Of a DNA stretch of 62,915 nt, positions 28,879 through 36,870 are shown one piece after another (within the stretch, counting starts at the first letter, position 1; each line of letters starts with the position of its first letter). Source of the DNA: Burkholderiales bacterium (GTDB taxonomy: Bacteria > Pseudomonadota > Gammaproteobacteria > Burkholderiales > Burkholderiaceae_C); the NCBI GenBank assembly GCA_028868825.1, contig JAGWTU010000029.1, positions 1 through 62,915 on the forward strand. Reading direction: 5' to 3'. The notes beneath the pieces are model-generated. The model was not told the origin of the DNA and did no database searches. It saw nothing but the letters and a program-made list of their open reading frames with translations. The position numbers and the translations under genes are program-made.

Positions 28879-29817
28879 ATGTCCGCTTCCGCCGCACACC
28901 CCGACGTGCTGATCAGTGAGGTCGGGCCGCGCGACGGCCTGCAATCGGTGAAGGCGACGATGCCGACGGCCGCCAAGAAGCGCTGGATCGACGCCCTCGT
29001 CGCCGCCGGCGTGCGCGAGATCGAGGTCGGCTCCTTCGTCCCCGCCAAGCTGCTGCCGCAACTCGCCGATACGGCCGAGATCGTGCGCCACGGGCTCACG
29101 CATGAGGGCGTGACGATCATGGCGCTGGTGCCCAATCTGCGCGGCGCCGAGGCCGCGCTCGAAGCGGGCGTGCACAAGCTGACGGTCCCGATCTCGGCCA
29201 GCGAGGCGCATTCGCTGGCCAATGTGCGCAAGACGCGCGCGGCGATGGTCGAGGAACTGCGCGCCATCGTCGCGCTGCGCGACCGCGTTGCGCCCGGCGT
29301 CAAGGTCGAGGCCGGCCTGTCGACGGCCTTCGGCTGCACGATCCAGGGCGAGGTCCAGGAGTCCGATGTCGTCTGGCTCGCGCAGGCCTGCGCCGACGCC
29401 GGTGCCGACGACATCGGCCTGTCCGACACCACGGGCATGGCCAACCCGGCGCAGGTGCGGCGGCTGTTCAATGCCGTGCGCGCGGCCATCGGCGCCAAGA
29501 CCGGCGCCGCGCATATGCACAACACGCGCGGGCTCGGACTCGCGAACTGCCTGGCCGCGTACGACGTCGGCGTGCGCACCTTCGACGCGTCGCTGGGCGG
29601 CCTCGGCGGCTGCCCCTATGCGCCTGGCGCGTCGGGCAATGTCGTCACCGAGGACCTCGTGTTCATGTTCGAGGCCATGGGCATCGCCACCGGCATCGAC
29701 ATCGGCCGCCTCATCGCCGCGCGCGCGCCGCTCGTCGCCGGCCTGCCTGGCGAGCCGGTCTACGGCATGACGCCCGAGGCCGGGCTGCCCAAGGGCTGGG
29801 TGCGGACGTCCGCGTAA
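28879..29817 (+). CDS. HMG-CoA lyase family aldolase
   Basis: TIM-barrel aldolase of 312 aa. It has the N-terminal signature GPRDGLQ, the metal-binding HMHN-like AAHMHNTRG, and the C-terminal loop GLGGCPYAPGASGN with catalytic Cys245, which is the HMG-CoA lyase signature. The family cleaves 3-hydroxy-3-methylglutaryl-CoA or close analogues into acetyl-CoA and a keto acid. In this block it probably acts on a branched hydroxyacyl-CoA from the unknown substrate; true leucine degradation is less likely because the other leucine genes are absent. AAGGAA precedes the ATG. It ends convergently with the porin gene. Confidence 0.85.
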   Translation: MSASAAHPDVLISEVGPRDGLQSVKATMPTAAKKRWIDALVAAGVREIEVGSFVPAKLLPQLADTAEIVRHGLTHEGVTIMALVPNLRGAEAALEAGVHKLTVPISASEAHSLANVRKTRAAMVEELRAIVALRDRVAPGVKVEAGLSTAFGCTIQGEVQESDVVWLAQACADAGADDIGLSDTTGMANPAQVRRLFNAVRAAIGAKTGAAHMHNTRGLGLANCLAAYDVGVRTFDASLGGLGGCPYAPGASGNVVTEDLVFMFEAMGIATGIDIGRLIAARAPLVAGLPGEPVYGMTPEAGLPKGWVRTSA

Positions 29818-29856
29818 AACCGGAGCATCTCGGCGACCGCGGTCGCGCCATGAACA

Positions 29857-29887
29857 AGGGCCGGCATCGCAACGCGATGGCGGCCCT
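29857..29887. terminator. Bidirectional stem-loop between the aldolase and porin genes
   Basis: Fourteen-pair hairpin with one mismatch: AGGGCCGGCATCGC, loop AAC, GCGATGGCGGCCCT. It lies between convergent stop codons at 29817 and 29929. No T-run follows on either strand, so it may serve as a 3' stabiliser or a Rho-linked stop. Confidence 0.6.
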
Positions 29888-29928
29888 GGTCGTTTCGGCA
29901 GCGGCGGTTCGCGCCGCCGCGCCTGGCA

Positions 29929-31047
29929 TCAGAACTTGTGCAGCAGGCCCAGTTGCAGGCCGTTGATCGTGCGGCCGTTGACGTCGTTGGCGTTCGAGAA
30001 GTTGAACTGCAGGCCCGACGAACCCGACGGACGGAAGCCGGCGCTGGTGTCGTTCTTCAGCGTGTCGGCCAGCGCGTACAGCGTCGTGCGCTTGGACAGG
30101 CTGTAGTAGGCGCCGATGGCGCCGCCGGTGGCACCGTGGCCGCTGTTGGACTGGTCGGTGATCTTGCCCCACAGCGCGCCGACGCGCAGCGCCGGGGTCA
30201 CCCAGTAGTCGGCCGATCCCTGCAGGATGCGGTAGCCGCGCAGCACGTCCGGGTTGGTGCCGGCGACGACGCCGCCGACGTTGCCCAGGATCGACGCGGC
30301 GTTGTTGCCGGCGCTGCTGCTGGTGACGTTGTTGCTGCGCACATAGGTCAGGTAGATCTTGCCCTGGCCGTAGTCGTAGTTGCCGTACACCATGTCGTAA
30401 TAGACATCGTTGCCGTACTTGGCGCCCGCCGGCGGGCCGGCGCGCAGGCCGCTGTAGCCGATTCGGTAGGGGCCGGTGTTGTAGTCGATCGCGCCCTGCT
30501 TGACGCCCTGCGAGCGCACGCCGGCCAGCGTCTCGGCCAGCGAGTAGGCGGCGTCGACCTGGACGCCGGCGATGCGCGGCGAGGTGTACGAGACCGTGTT
30601 GTCGTAGCGCGAGGGGACGCCGAAATTGTTGACCATCGAACCCAGCGTGCGGCTCGTGAAGTCGACGTAGTCGCCCTTGTAGAAGGTCGGGCCGTTCTGG
30701 CGTCCGAGGCGGAATTCACCGAAGCCGCCGGCCAGCGCGACCCAGGCCTGGCGGTCGAAGGCGCGGCTGGTGTCGGCGGCGGTGCCCGAGATCGCCGAGA
30801 TGCCGGCCTCGATCTGGAACTTGGCCTGCAGGCCGTTGCCCAGGTCCTCGGCGCCGCGCAGGCCCCAGCGGCTGCGCAGCAGCGCGCCGTCCTGCAGCGC
30901 CTTGATCGTCGTGCCCGAACTGCTGCGCATGTAGTTCAGGTATTCGTCGATATCGCCGTACAGCGTGACGCTGCTCTGGGCGTGGGCGGCCCCGGCCAGG
31001 GTGGCGAGCACGGCGGCGGCCGCGAGCGTGAGGCGACGAGTGGTCAT
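29929..31047 (-). CDS. Trimeric outer-membrane porin (Gram-negative porin, Burkholderiales type)
   Basis: General-diffusion porin of 372 aa. Signal peptide with cleavage at AHAQ, first strand SSVTLYGDIDEYLNY, the LGxQ-like strand FRLGRQNGPTFYKGDYVDF, and the final strand LQLGLLHKF ending in Phe, all usual for 16-strand betaproteobacterial porins. ATG at 31047 follows GGAGA by six bases. An unusually long upstream region carries an inverted repeat at 31163-31191 related to those of the catabolic operons, so this porin may be the outer-membrane entry for the same substrate. Confidence 0.92.
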   Translation of the reverse strand: MTTRRLTLAAAAVLATLAGAAHAQSSVTLYGDIDEYLNYMRSSSGTTIKALQDGALLRSRWGLRGAEDLGNGLQAKFQIEAGISAISGTAADTSRAFDRQAWVALAGGFGEFRLGRQNGPTFYKGDYVDFTSRTLGSMVNNFGVPSRYDNTVSYTSPRIAGVQVDAAYSLAETLAGVRSQGVKQGAIDYNTGPYRIGYSGLRAGPPAGAKYGNDVYYDMVYGNYDYGQGKIYLTYVRSNNVTSSSAGNNAASILGNVGGVVAGTNPDVLRGYRILQGSADYWVTPALRVGALWGKITDQSNSGHGATGGAIGAYYSLSKRTTLYALADTLKNDTSAGFRPSGSSGLQFNFSNANDVNGRTINGLQLGLLHKF

Positions 31048-31162
31048 GAGTTGTCTCCAGGTGAGGATGAATTCGGTCGGTGGGGGAGCGTCGACCGCCC
31101 CGTCACGGACGCCATTTCGCCACCGGAGCCGCCCGAATCCAAACCCAAAAAACAACTTTGCG

Positions 31163-31191
31163 CGACTATCGCCCGTTCGGCGCGATAGTCG
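31163..31191. promoter_or_regulatory. Inverted repeat upstream of the porin gene
   Basis: Perfect 10-bp arms CGACTATCGC and GCGATAGTCG separated by nine bases, between the IclR gene end and the porin. The half-site contains GCGATA, also present in GAGCGATAAGCGCTC upstream of the AroE-like gene. It may bind the IclR-family regulator, but could equally be a terminator-like structure for the IclR gene. Confidence 0.5.
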
Positions 31192-31224
31192 AACGAAATC
31201 TGGGTTTTCCCTGGGGCTGGAAAG

Positions 31225-31998
31225 CTACAGCAGATTGCGCAGCGATTGCGCCGTGTCGACGAGCAGCGGCAGCAACTGCACCGTCGCCTGGTCGATCGTG
31301 TGTGCCTGCGATTGCAGCGTCATGCTCAGGGCGCCGACGCACTCACCCTTGTGGCTGCGCAGCGCCACGGCGATGCCGCGCAGGCCGAGGTCGAGTTGCT
31401 GCTCGGCGATCCAGTGGCCGAGCGCGCGCGCCGCCAGCACATGCTTGCGGAACACCGCCGGGTCGGTCACCGTGTGCGCGGTGAAGCTGCTGAAATCGTG
31501 TCCGGCGATCCAGGCGTCGAGCTGCGTGTCGCTGAGCGTGGCCAGCATCACGATGCCGGGCGTGACGACATGCGCCGGAACGCGCGCGCCGGCGTGGTAG
31601 CCGATCGAGATCACGCGCGGTGAATTGCTGCGCGCGATGTAGACGACGTCGTGGCCGTCGAGCACGCTGACGTTGACCGTCTCGCCGCATTGCATGCTCA
31701 CGCGCTGGATGAAGGGCTGGACCAGGCGTGGCAGCCGCGCCGCGTCGAGGTAGCTGCGGCCCAGACGCAGCACCCGCGGCGACAGCCAGAACTGGTGGCC
31801 GTCGGTCGCCGCGTAGCCGAAATGCACGAGGCTGAGCAGGTAGCGGCGCGCCGCCGTGCGCGTGATGCCGGTGATCGTGCCGACCTCGGTCGGCGTCAGC
31901 CGGGGATGTTCGTCGTCGAAGGCCTCGATCACGCGCAGGCCGCGGCCCAGGCCCTCGATCAGGTCCTTGCGGTTGATTTGAAGGTTGAGCTCATCCAC
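31225..31998 (-). CDS. IclR-family transcriptional regulator (PcaR/PobR-like)
   Basis: Regulator of 257 aa with an N-terminal winged helix-turn-helix (LTPTEVGTITGITRTAARRYL) and a C-terminal ligand domain typical of the PcaR/PobR/PcaU group that senses aromatic or dehydroshikimate-derived acids. It is divergent from the AroE-like gene. GTG at 31998 was chosen as start, giving MDELNLQINRKDL; a TTG at 32034 would run the coding region through the operator repeats. It is the only regulator inside the catabolic block and is the best candidate for binding the repeats at 32018-32052, 23955-23972 and perhaps 31163-31191. Confidence 0.88.
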   Translation of the reverse strand: MDELNLQINRKDLIEGLGRGLRVIEAFDDEHPRLTPTEVGTITGITRTAARRYLLSLVHFGYAATDGHQFWLSPRVLRLGRSYLDAARLPRLVQPFIQRVSMQCGETVNVSVLDGHDVVYIARSNSPRVISIGYHAGARVPAHVVTPGIVMLATLSDTQLDAWIAGHDFSSFTAHTVTDPAVFRKHVLAARALGHWIAEQQLDLGLRGIAVALRSHKGECVGALSMTLQSQAHTIDQATVQLLPLLVDTAQSLRNLL

Positions 31999-32017
31999 TC
32001 CGTGATTACCCTCAAAC

Positions 32018-32052
32018 GAGCGATAAGCGCTCAAGTGGAGCGATCATCGCTC
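32018..32052. promoter_or_regulatory. Tandem operator between the IclR regulator and AroE-like genes
   Basis: Two 15-bp inverted repeats, GAGCGATAAGCGCTC (32018-32032) and the perfect GAGCGATCATCGCTC (32038-32052), with centres 20 bp apart, i.e. on the same face of the helix. They lie 20 bases upstream of the regulator's start and 18 bases upstream of the -35 of the AroE-like gene. This is the arrangement expected for an autoregulated IclR-type activator/repressor. Confidence 0.75.
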
Positions 32053-32070
32053 AAATCAGGTTGAACCAGC

Positions 32071-32099
32071 TTGTCGCAAACCCCAGCCCTCCTTACTGT
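32071..32099 (+). promoter_or_regulatory. Promoter of the AroE-like gene
   Basis: TTGTCG (-35, 32071-32076), 17 bp, TACTGT (-10, 32094-32099). The same hexamers and spacing occur at 23973-24001 before the ShiA-like transporter. The -10 is weak, consistent with a need for activation from the operators just upstream. Confidence 0.6.
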
Positions 32100-32140
32100 T
32101 CGCCACCCGCGCTGCAAGGCGCATCGCAACTCATCATTGG
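32094..32140 (+). repeat. Leader sequence shared with the transporter operon (copy 2)
   Basis: Ordered identity blocks with 23996-24045: TACTGTTCG, CCAC, GCGCTGCAA, CGC, AACTCA, TCATTGG. Here the last block is only two bases from the ATG, and no Shine-Dalgarno is evident, so the leader itself may take part in translation initiation. Confidence 0.65.
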
Positions 32141-32142
32141 AC

Positions 32143-32991
32143 ATGGACATCTCCGGCAGCACCCGCGTCTTCCTGATCCTCGGCGACCCCGTCGAGCAGG
32201 TGCGCGCGCCCGAGGTCTTCAACCAGCAGTTCCGCAAGCATGGCGTCGACGCGGTGCTGGTGCCGGCGCGCGTCGCGCCGGCCGACCTGCCCGCGTTCGT
32301 CAAGCAAGTATTCAAGGCGCGCAACATCGACGGCCTTTGCCTGACGGTGCCGCACAAGACCGTGATCATGCCGCTGCTCGACCATTGCGACCCGCTGGGC
32401 CGCGTCACCGGCGCCGTCAATGCGGCGCGCCGCAATGCCGACGGCTCGATCGAGGGCGCGCTGTTCGACGGCATCGGCTTCACCCGCTCGCTCGCCGCTG
32501 ACGGTGTCGCCGTCGCCGGCGCGCGCGTGCTGATCATCGGCGCCGGCGGCGCCGGCGTGGCGATCGCGGCCTCGCTCGCCGGGCGTGGCGCGGCGCAGGT
32601 GGCGCTCCACGACAAGGCCGTCGAGCGCACGGCGGCGGCGGTGGCGCTGCTCTCGGCGGCCTGCGGGCCGGCGATCGTCGCCGCCGCGTCGGGCGACCCG
32701 GCCGGCTACGACATCGTCGTCAACGCCACGCCGCTCGGGCTCGAAGCCGGTGATCCGATCCCCGTCGACGTGCCGCGCCTCGATGCCGGCGCCGCCGTCG
32801 TCGACATCCTGATGAAGAACCAGCCGACGCCGCTGCTGCGCGCCTGCCATGCGCGCGGCATTGCCGCCCACCCCGGATTCGGCATGCTCGCGCACCAGAT
32901 GCCCGAGTACCTCGAATTCTTCGGCTTTCCCGAGATCGCCGCCGCGCTGCGGGCCGATCTTTCCGAGGTCAGCGCGCTGCTCGCCTCCTGA
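32143..32991 (+). CDS. Shikimate dehydrogenase superfamily protein lacking the Ser-x-Ser clamp (AroE-like)
   Basis: Dehydrogenase of 282 aa with the AroE fold. Catalytic Lys72 (TVPHK), Asn93 (GAVN) and Asp109 (FDGIGF) match Lys65, Asn86 and Asp102 of E. coli AroE, and the C-terminal GFGMLAHQ is kept. But the substrate clamp GNPIAHSKSP of AroE reads GDPVEQVRAP here: both serines that hold the shikimate carboxylate are Val20 and Ala22. The acidic Asp after the GAGGAGVA nucleotide motif (ALHDKAVE) points to NAD rather than NADP, as expected for a catabolic enzyme. So it is probably not the biosynthetic AroE. ATG at 32143 gives the normal N-terminus. Confidence 0.85.
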   Translation: MDISGSTRVFLILGDPVEQVRAPEVFNQQFRKHGVDAVLVPARVAPADLPAFVKQVFKARNIDGLCLTVPHKTVIMPLLDHCDPLGRVTGAVNAARRNADGSIEGALFDGIGFTRSLAADGVAVAGARVLIIGAGGAGVAIAASLAGRGAAQVALHDKAVERTAAAVALLSAACGPAIVAAASGDPAGYDIVVNATPLGLEAGDPIPVDVPRLDAGAAVVDILMKNQPTPLLRACHARGIAAHPGFGMLAHQMPEYLEFFGFPEIAAALRADLSEVSALLAS

Positions 32992-33063
32992 CCCGCCCAC
33001 CCGCGCAATCGCAAGCAGATTTTTTCCGCCCCACCCCGATAGACCCGAGAACCGTTTGGAGAC

Positions 33064-34215
33064 ATGACCATGCAACTGATTCGCCGCACCTTCATCGCCG
33101 CCGCCATCGGCATCGCCCTCGCGGCCTCCGCGCACGCGGCCGGCAGCTTCAAGATCGCCAGCGTGCAGGAGCTCTCGGGCGCTGGCGCCACCGTCGGCAC
33201 GAACTTCAAGAACGGCATGGACCTCGCGATCAAGGAGATCAACGCCGCCGGCGGCATCCTCGGCAAGACGATCGATGTCACCCATTCCGACACGCAGAGC
33301 AACCCGGGCGTGGCCAAGGGTCTGGTCGAGAAGGCCGTCGACGACAACGTGGTCGCGGTCTTCGGTCCCGGCTACTCGGGATCGATGATGGTCAGCATGA
33401 ACGTGACCAAGCGCGCCGAGATCCCGAACTTCACCGGCGCCGAGGCCGCCGCGATCACCGAGCAGGGCGATCCCTACGTCATCCGCACGAGCTTCGGCCA
33501 GCAGAGCTCGATGCCGCGCATCGCGCGCTACATGGCGCGCAACCTCAAGGCCAAGACCGTCGCCGTCATCTACGTCAACAACGACTTCGGCAAGGGCGGC
33601 CTCGACATGGTCAAGAAGGCGCTGGCCGCCGACGGCGCCAAGGTCGTCGCCGAGATCTCCACCGCCTCGGGCCAGCTCGACTTCACGGCCCCGGTGCTGC
33701 AGGCCAAGCAGAGCAATGCCGACGTCGTCTTCGTCTACACGAACGAGGAGGAAGCCGCGCGCTGCCTGCGCGAGCTGCGCAAGGACGGCGTCGCCAAGCC
33801 CATCGTCGGCGAGACCGTGCTGACGAGCCAGAAGGTGATCGAGCTCGCCGGCCCCGCGGCCGAGGGCGCGATCGCCCACGTCGGCCTCTCGGCCGACGCG
33901 CCGGTGCCGGCCCTGCAGGCCTTCAAGGTGAAGTTCCAGAAGGCCTACGGCTACCTGCCCGATCACAACTGCATCAAGGGCTACACGAGCGTCTACATGC
34001 TCAAGGCCGGTCTCGAGAAGGCGGGCAAGTTCGACCATGCCGCGCTCAACACGGCGCTGCATGGCCTGACGATCAGCGCCGCCAAGGAGCCGGGCATCCT
34101 GATGGACGTCACGATCGACGCCAAGGGCGACCTCGACCGCGAGAGCTTCCTCACCGTCGTCAAGGGCGGCAAGCAGGTCGTCACCGAAGTGCTGCCGCCG
34201 CTGAGCGCCAAGTAA
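33064..34215 (+). CDS. Branched-chain-amino-acid-type ABC solute-binding protein (LivK-like)
   Basis: Periplasmic type I solute-binding protein of 383 aa: signal peptide with cleavage at AHAAG, then FKIASVQELSGAGATVGTNF, the usual start of Liv-type binders. GGAGA is 2 bases before the first ATG (33064) and 8 before a second (33070); the second may be the one used. First of five genes for a complete Liv transporter. In this context the ligand may be an aromatic or organic acid rather than an amino acid, as is common for this family in Burkholderiales. Confidence 0.9.
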   Translation: MTMQLIRRTFIAAAIGIALAASAHAAGSFKIASVQELSGAGATVGTNFKNGMDLAIKEINAAGGILGKTIDVTHSDTQSNPGVAKGLVEKAVDDNVVAVFGPGYSGSMMVSMNVTKRAEIPNFTGAEAAAITEQGDPYVIRTSFGQQSSMPRIARYMARNLKAKTVAVIYVNNDFGKGGLDMVKKALAADGAKVVAEISTASGQLDFTAPVLQAKQSNADVVFVYTNEEEAARCLRELRKDGVAKPIVGETVLTSQKVIELAGPAAEGAIAHVGLSADAPVPALQAFKVKFQKAYGYLPDHNCIKGYTSVYMLKAGLEKAGKFDHAALNTALHGLTISAAKEPGILMDVTIDAKGDLDRESFLTVVKGGKQVVTEVLPPLSAK

Positions 34216-34240
34216 GCGGCACGGCAACGGGCGTCCGGCC

Positions 34241-35116
34241 ATGACCGATTTCATCCAACTCCTGCTCTCGGGCATGGCCAGCGGCAGCATCTATGCGCTG
34301 GCCGCGCTGGGCTTCACGCTGCTGTGGCAGGCCGGCGGCACGATCAATTTCGCCCAGGGCGAATTCGTCATGCTGCCGGCCTTCATGATGCTGGCGTTCA
34401 TCCACCTCGGCATGCCGCTGCTCGTCAGCTTCGCGGCGACCTGCATCGTCGTCATCGTCGTCCTCGGCTGGGGCTTCAAGCGCGCCATCGCCGACCCGCT
34501 GCTGCGCTACGGCATGATGCCCATCGTCGTCGCGACGCTGGGCCTGTCGATCGCGCTGAAGAACGGCGTGCGCGCCGGCTACAGCGCCGAGGCGCAACCG
34601 TTCCCGAGCCTGTTCGGCGACGCCATCTTCCGCTTCGGCGGCCTCACCGTGACGGCGGCCGACATCGGCACGCTGGTCGCGGCGCTGCTGCTGGTGTTCG
34701 GCGTCCAGGCCTTCCTCGCGCGCACCGTCACCGGCCGCGCGATGCAGGCGGTCGCGCAGAACACCGAGAGCGCCACCGTGCTCGGCATCAACGTGCCGCG
34801 CATGGTGCTCTACACCTTCGCGATCAACGCCGTGCTGGCCTGCGCCGCGGCGCTGCTCGTCACGCCGGCCTATCTCGCCAAGTTCGACATGGGCGAGGGC
34901 CTGTCGATGAAGGCCTTCTTCGCCGCCATCATCGGCGGCTTCAACAACTCGCGCGGCGCGCTGCTCGGCGGCATCATCGTCGGCGTCAGCGAGAACCTCG
35001 CCGCGGCCTATGTCTCGCCGGCCTACAAGGACGCGGTCGCGCTCGTGATCTTCATGGCCGTGATCCTGTTCAAGCCCCAGGGCCTGCTCGGCAAGACGGT
35101 GGAGCGCAAGGTATGA
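34241..35116 (+). CDS. Liv-type ABC permease (LivH-like)
   Basis: Inner-membrane permease of 291 aa with about eight hydrophobic segments and the LivH signature LLSGMASGSIYALAALGFTLL at the start and FFAAIIGGFNNSRGALLGG near the end, the loop that contacts the ATPase. Starts 25 bases after the binding-protein gene; its stop overlaps the ATG of the next permease (ATGA). Confidence 0.93.
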   Translation: MTDFIQLLLSGMASGSIYALAALGFTLLWQAGGTINFAQGEFVMLPAFMMLAFIHLGMPLLVSFAATCIVVIVVLGWGFKRAIADPLLRYGMMPIVVATLGLSIALKNGVRAGYSAEAQPFPSLFGDAIFRFGGLTVTAADIGTLVAALLLVFGVQAFLARTVTGRAMQAVAQNTESATVLGINVPRMVLYTFAINAVLACAAALLVTPAYLAKFDMGEGLSMKAFFAAIIGGFNNSRGALLGGIIVGVSENLAAAYVSPAYKDAVALVIFMAVILFKPQGLLGKTVERKV

Positions 35117-36102
35117 ACAAGCCCGTCAACCTCCTGCTCGGCCTGCTCGCCATCGTGCTGCTCGCGGCGCCGCCGTTCCTCAAGAACTACGGCATCTACC
35201 TGCTGAGCTACTGGCTCGTCTACGTCATCGCCAACATGGGGCTGAACCTGACGGTCGGCTACGCGGGGCAGAAGTCGCTCGGCCATGCGGCGTTCTTCGG
35301 CATCGGCGCCTACACGGTGGCGATCCTGCTGAAGGCCGGCTTCAGCTTCTGGCTCGGCCTGCCGCTGGCCGCCATCGGCTGCTTCGTCATCGGCCTCGGC
35401 CTCGGCTTCCCGGCGCTGCGCGTGCAGACGATCTACCTCGCCTTCGCGACGCTGGGCTTCAATACCGCCGTCTGGCTCGTGATGCGCAACGAGGAATGGC
35501 TCACCGGCGGCACCTACGGCATCAACGGCATCGCGCGGCCGGGGCTGTTCGGCTTCAGCCTCGACGGCTCGCTGGCGTATTACTACTTCGTGCTCGCCGT
35601 CACCGTGATACTCGGTGCGCTGATGGGCGGGCTGCTGCGATCGCCCTGGGGCAAGGCCTTCACGGCGCTGCGCGACAACCCGATCCGCGCCGAGAGCCTG
35701 GGCATCGATATCCAGCGCTACACGCTGCTGTCGTTCGCCATCGGCGCCGTCTACGCCGGCATCGCCGGTGCGCTGTTCGCGAGCCTCGTGCAGTTCATCG
35801 AACCGGCACCGTTCGCCGTCGGCACGAGCTTCATGATGTACCTGATGGTCGTCGTCGGCGGGCCGGGCTATTTCCTCGGGCCGCTGCTCGGCTCGGCCGT
35901 CGGCGTGCTGCTGCCCGAATGGCTGCGCTTCGCCCAGGCCTGGTACCTGTTCGTGTTCGGCCTCGCCGTCGTGCTGCTGATGCTGTGGCTGCCCGACGGG
36001 CTGCTGAGCATCCCCGACCGCATCCGCGCCCGGCGCCTGGCGCGCGAGGCCTCGGCGGCGCGCAGCGCGGCCGCGGCCCGCGTCGGAGGAGCGAAATCAT
36101 GA
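35113..36102 (+). CDS. Liv-type ABC permease (LivM-like)
   Basis: Second permease of the pair, 329 aa, with LivM blocks NLTVGYAGQKSLGHAAFFGIGAY (near residue 45) and LRDNPIRAESLGIDIQRYTL. It pairs with the LivH-like protein to form the channel. The C-terminus is rich in Arg and Ala. Overlaps LivH at its start and LivG at its end, both by four bases, so all are translationally coupled. Confidence 0.93.
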   Translation: MNKPVNLLLGLLAIVLLAAPPFLKNYGIYLLSYWLVYVIANMGLNLTVGYAGQKSLGHAAFFGIGAYTVAILLKAGFSFWLGLPLAAIGCFVIGLGLGFPALRVQTIYLAFATLGFNTAVWLVMRNEEWLTGGTYGINGIARPGLFGFSLDGSLAYYYFVLAVTVILGALMGGLLRSPWGKAFTALRDNPIRAESLGIDIQRYTLLSFAIGAVYAGIAGALFASLVQFIEPAPFAVGTSFMMYLMVVVGGPGYFLGPLLGSAVGVLLPEWLRFAQAWYLFVFGLAVVLLMLWLPDGLLSIPDRIRARRLAREASAARSAAAARVGGAKS

Positions 36103-36869
36103 GCACCCCTGTCCTCAAGGTCACCGACCTGGCGAAAAGCTACGGCGCCATCCAGGCCGTCGCCGGCGTCTCGTTCGAGGTCATGCCGGGCGAGATCTTC
36201 GGCGTCATCGGGCCCAACGGCTCGGGCAAGACGACGCTGTTCAACAGCGTGCTCGGCCAGATCAAGCCCAACGCGGGCAGGATCGAGCTGGCCGGGCGCG
36301 ACATCACCGGCAAGAGCCCGATGGAGCTGAACCAGCTCGGCGTCGGCCGCACGTTCCAGACGCTGCAGGTGTTCGGCAAGATGACGGTGCGCGACAACCT
36401 CATCGTCGCCGCGCAGGAGCATCGCGGATCGATGTTCAGCCGCATGTTCGCGCCCACCGATTCGGGGCTCGGCGACAAGGCCGACGCGCTGATCCAGCAG
36501 TTCCGCATCGGCCATGTCGCGCACAAGAAGGCGGGCGAGCTGAGCTACGGCCAGCAGAAGCTCGTCGACATCGCGATGGCCTTCATGAGCGAGCCGCAGC
36601 TCGTGCTGCTCGACGAGCCCTGCGCCGGCGTCAACCCGAGCCTCGTCGGCGGCATCAGCGACCTGCTCAAGGACCTGAACCGCAAGCGTATGGATGGGGC
36701 TCAGGGTGCGCAGGGCGGCAGCTTCGTCGTCATCGAGCACAACATGGACTTCGTGATGGACCTCTGCCACCGCATCCTCGTGATGGTCGAGGGCAAGAAG
36801 ATGGCCATCGGCACGCCGGCCGAGATCCGTGCCAACAAGCAGGTGCTCGACGCCTATCTGGGGAATTGA
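36099..36869 (+). CDS. Liv-type ABC ATPase (LivG-like)
   Basis: ATP-binding subunit of 256 aa with Walker A GPNGSGKTT, the signature LSYGQQKLVDIA and Walker B LVLLDEP followed by CAGVNP, the LivG form. GGAGGAG precedes the ATG, which overlaps the LivM stop. Energises the LivHM channel together with LivF. Confidence 0.94.
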   Translation: MSTPVLKVTDLAKSYGAIQAVAGVSFEVMPGEIFGVIGPNGSGKTTLFNSVLGQIKPNAGRIELAGRDITGKSPMELNQLGVGRTFQTLQVFGKMTVRDNLIVAAQEHRGSMFSRMFAPTDSGLGDKADALIQQFRIGHVAHKKAGELSYGQQKLVDIAMAFMSEPQLVLLDEPCAGVNPSLVGGISDLLKDLNRKRMDGAQGAQGGSFVVIEHNMDFVMDLCHRILVMVEGKKMAIGTPAEIRANKQVLDAYLGN

Positions 36870-36870
36870 G

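Noticed and set aside
32143..32991. Annotation as biosynthetic shikimate dehydrogenase AroE
   Set aside because: The Ser-x-Ser substrate clamp is missing and the gene sits in a catabolic, IclR-controlled setting.
33021..33034. T-run upstream of the Liv binding-protein gene as an intrinsic terminator for the AroE-like gene
   Set aside because: No GC-rich stem of useful length precedes the run of T.
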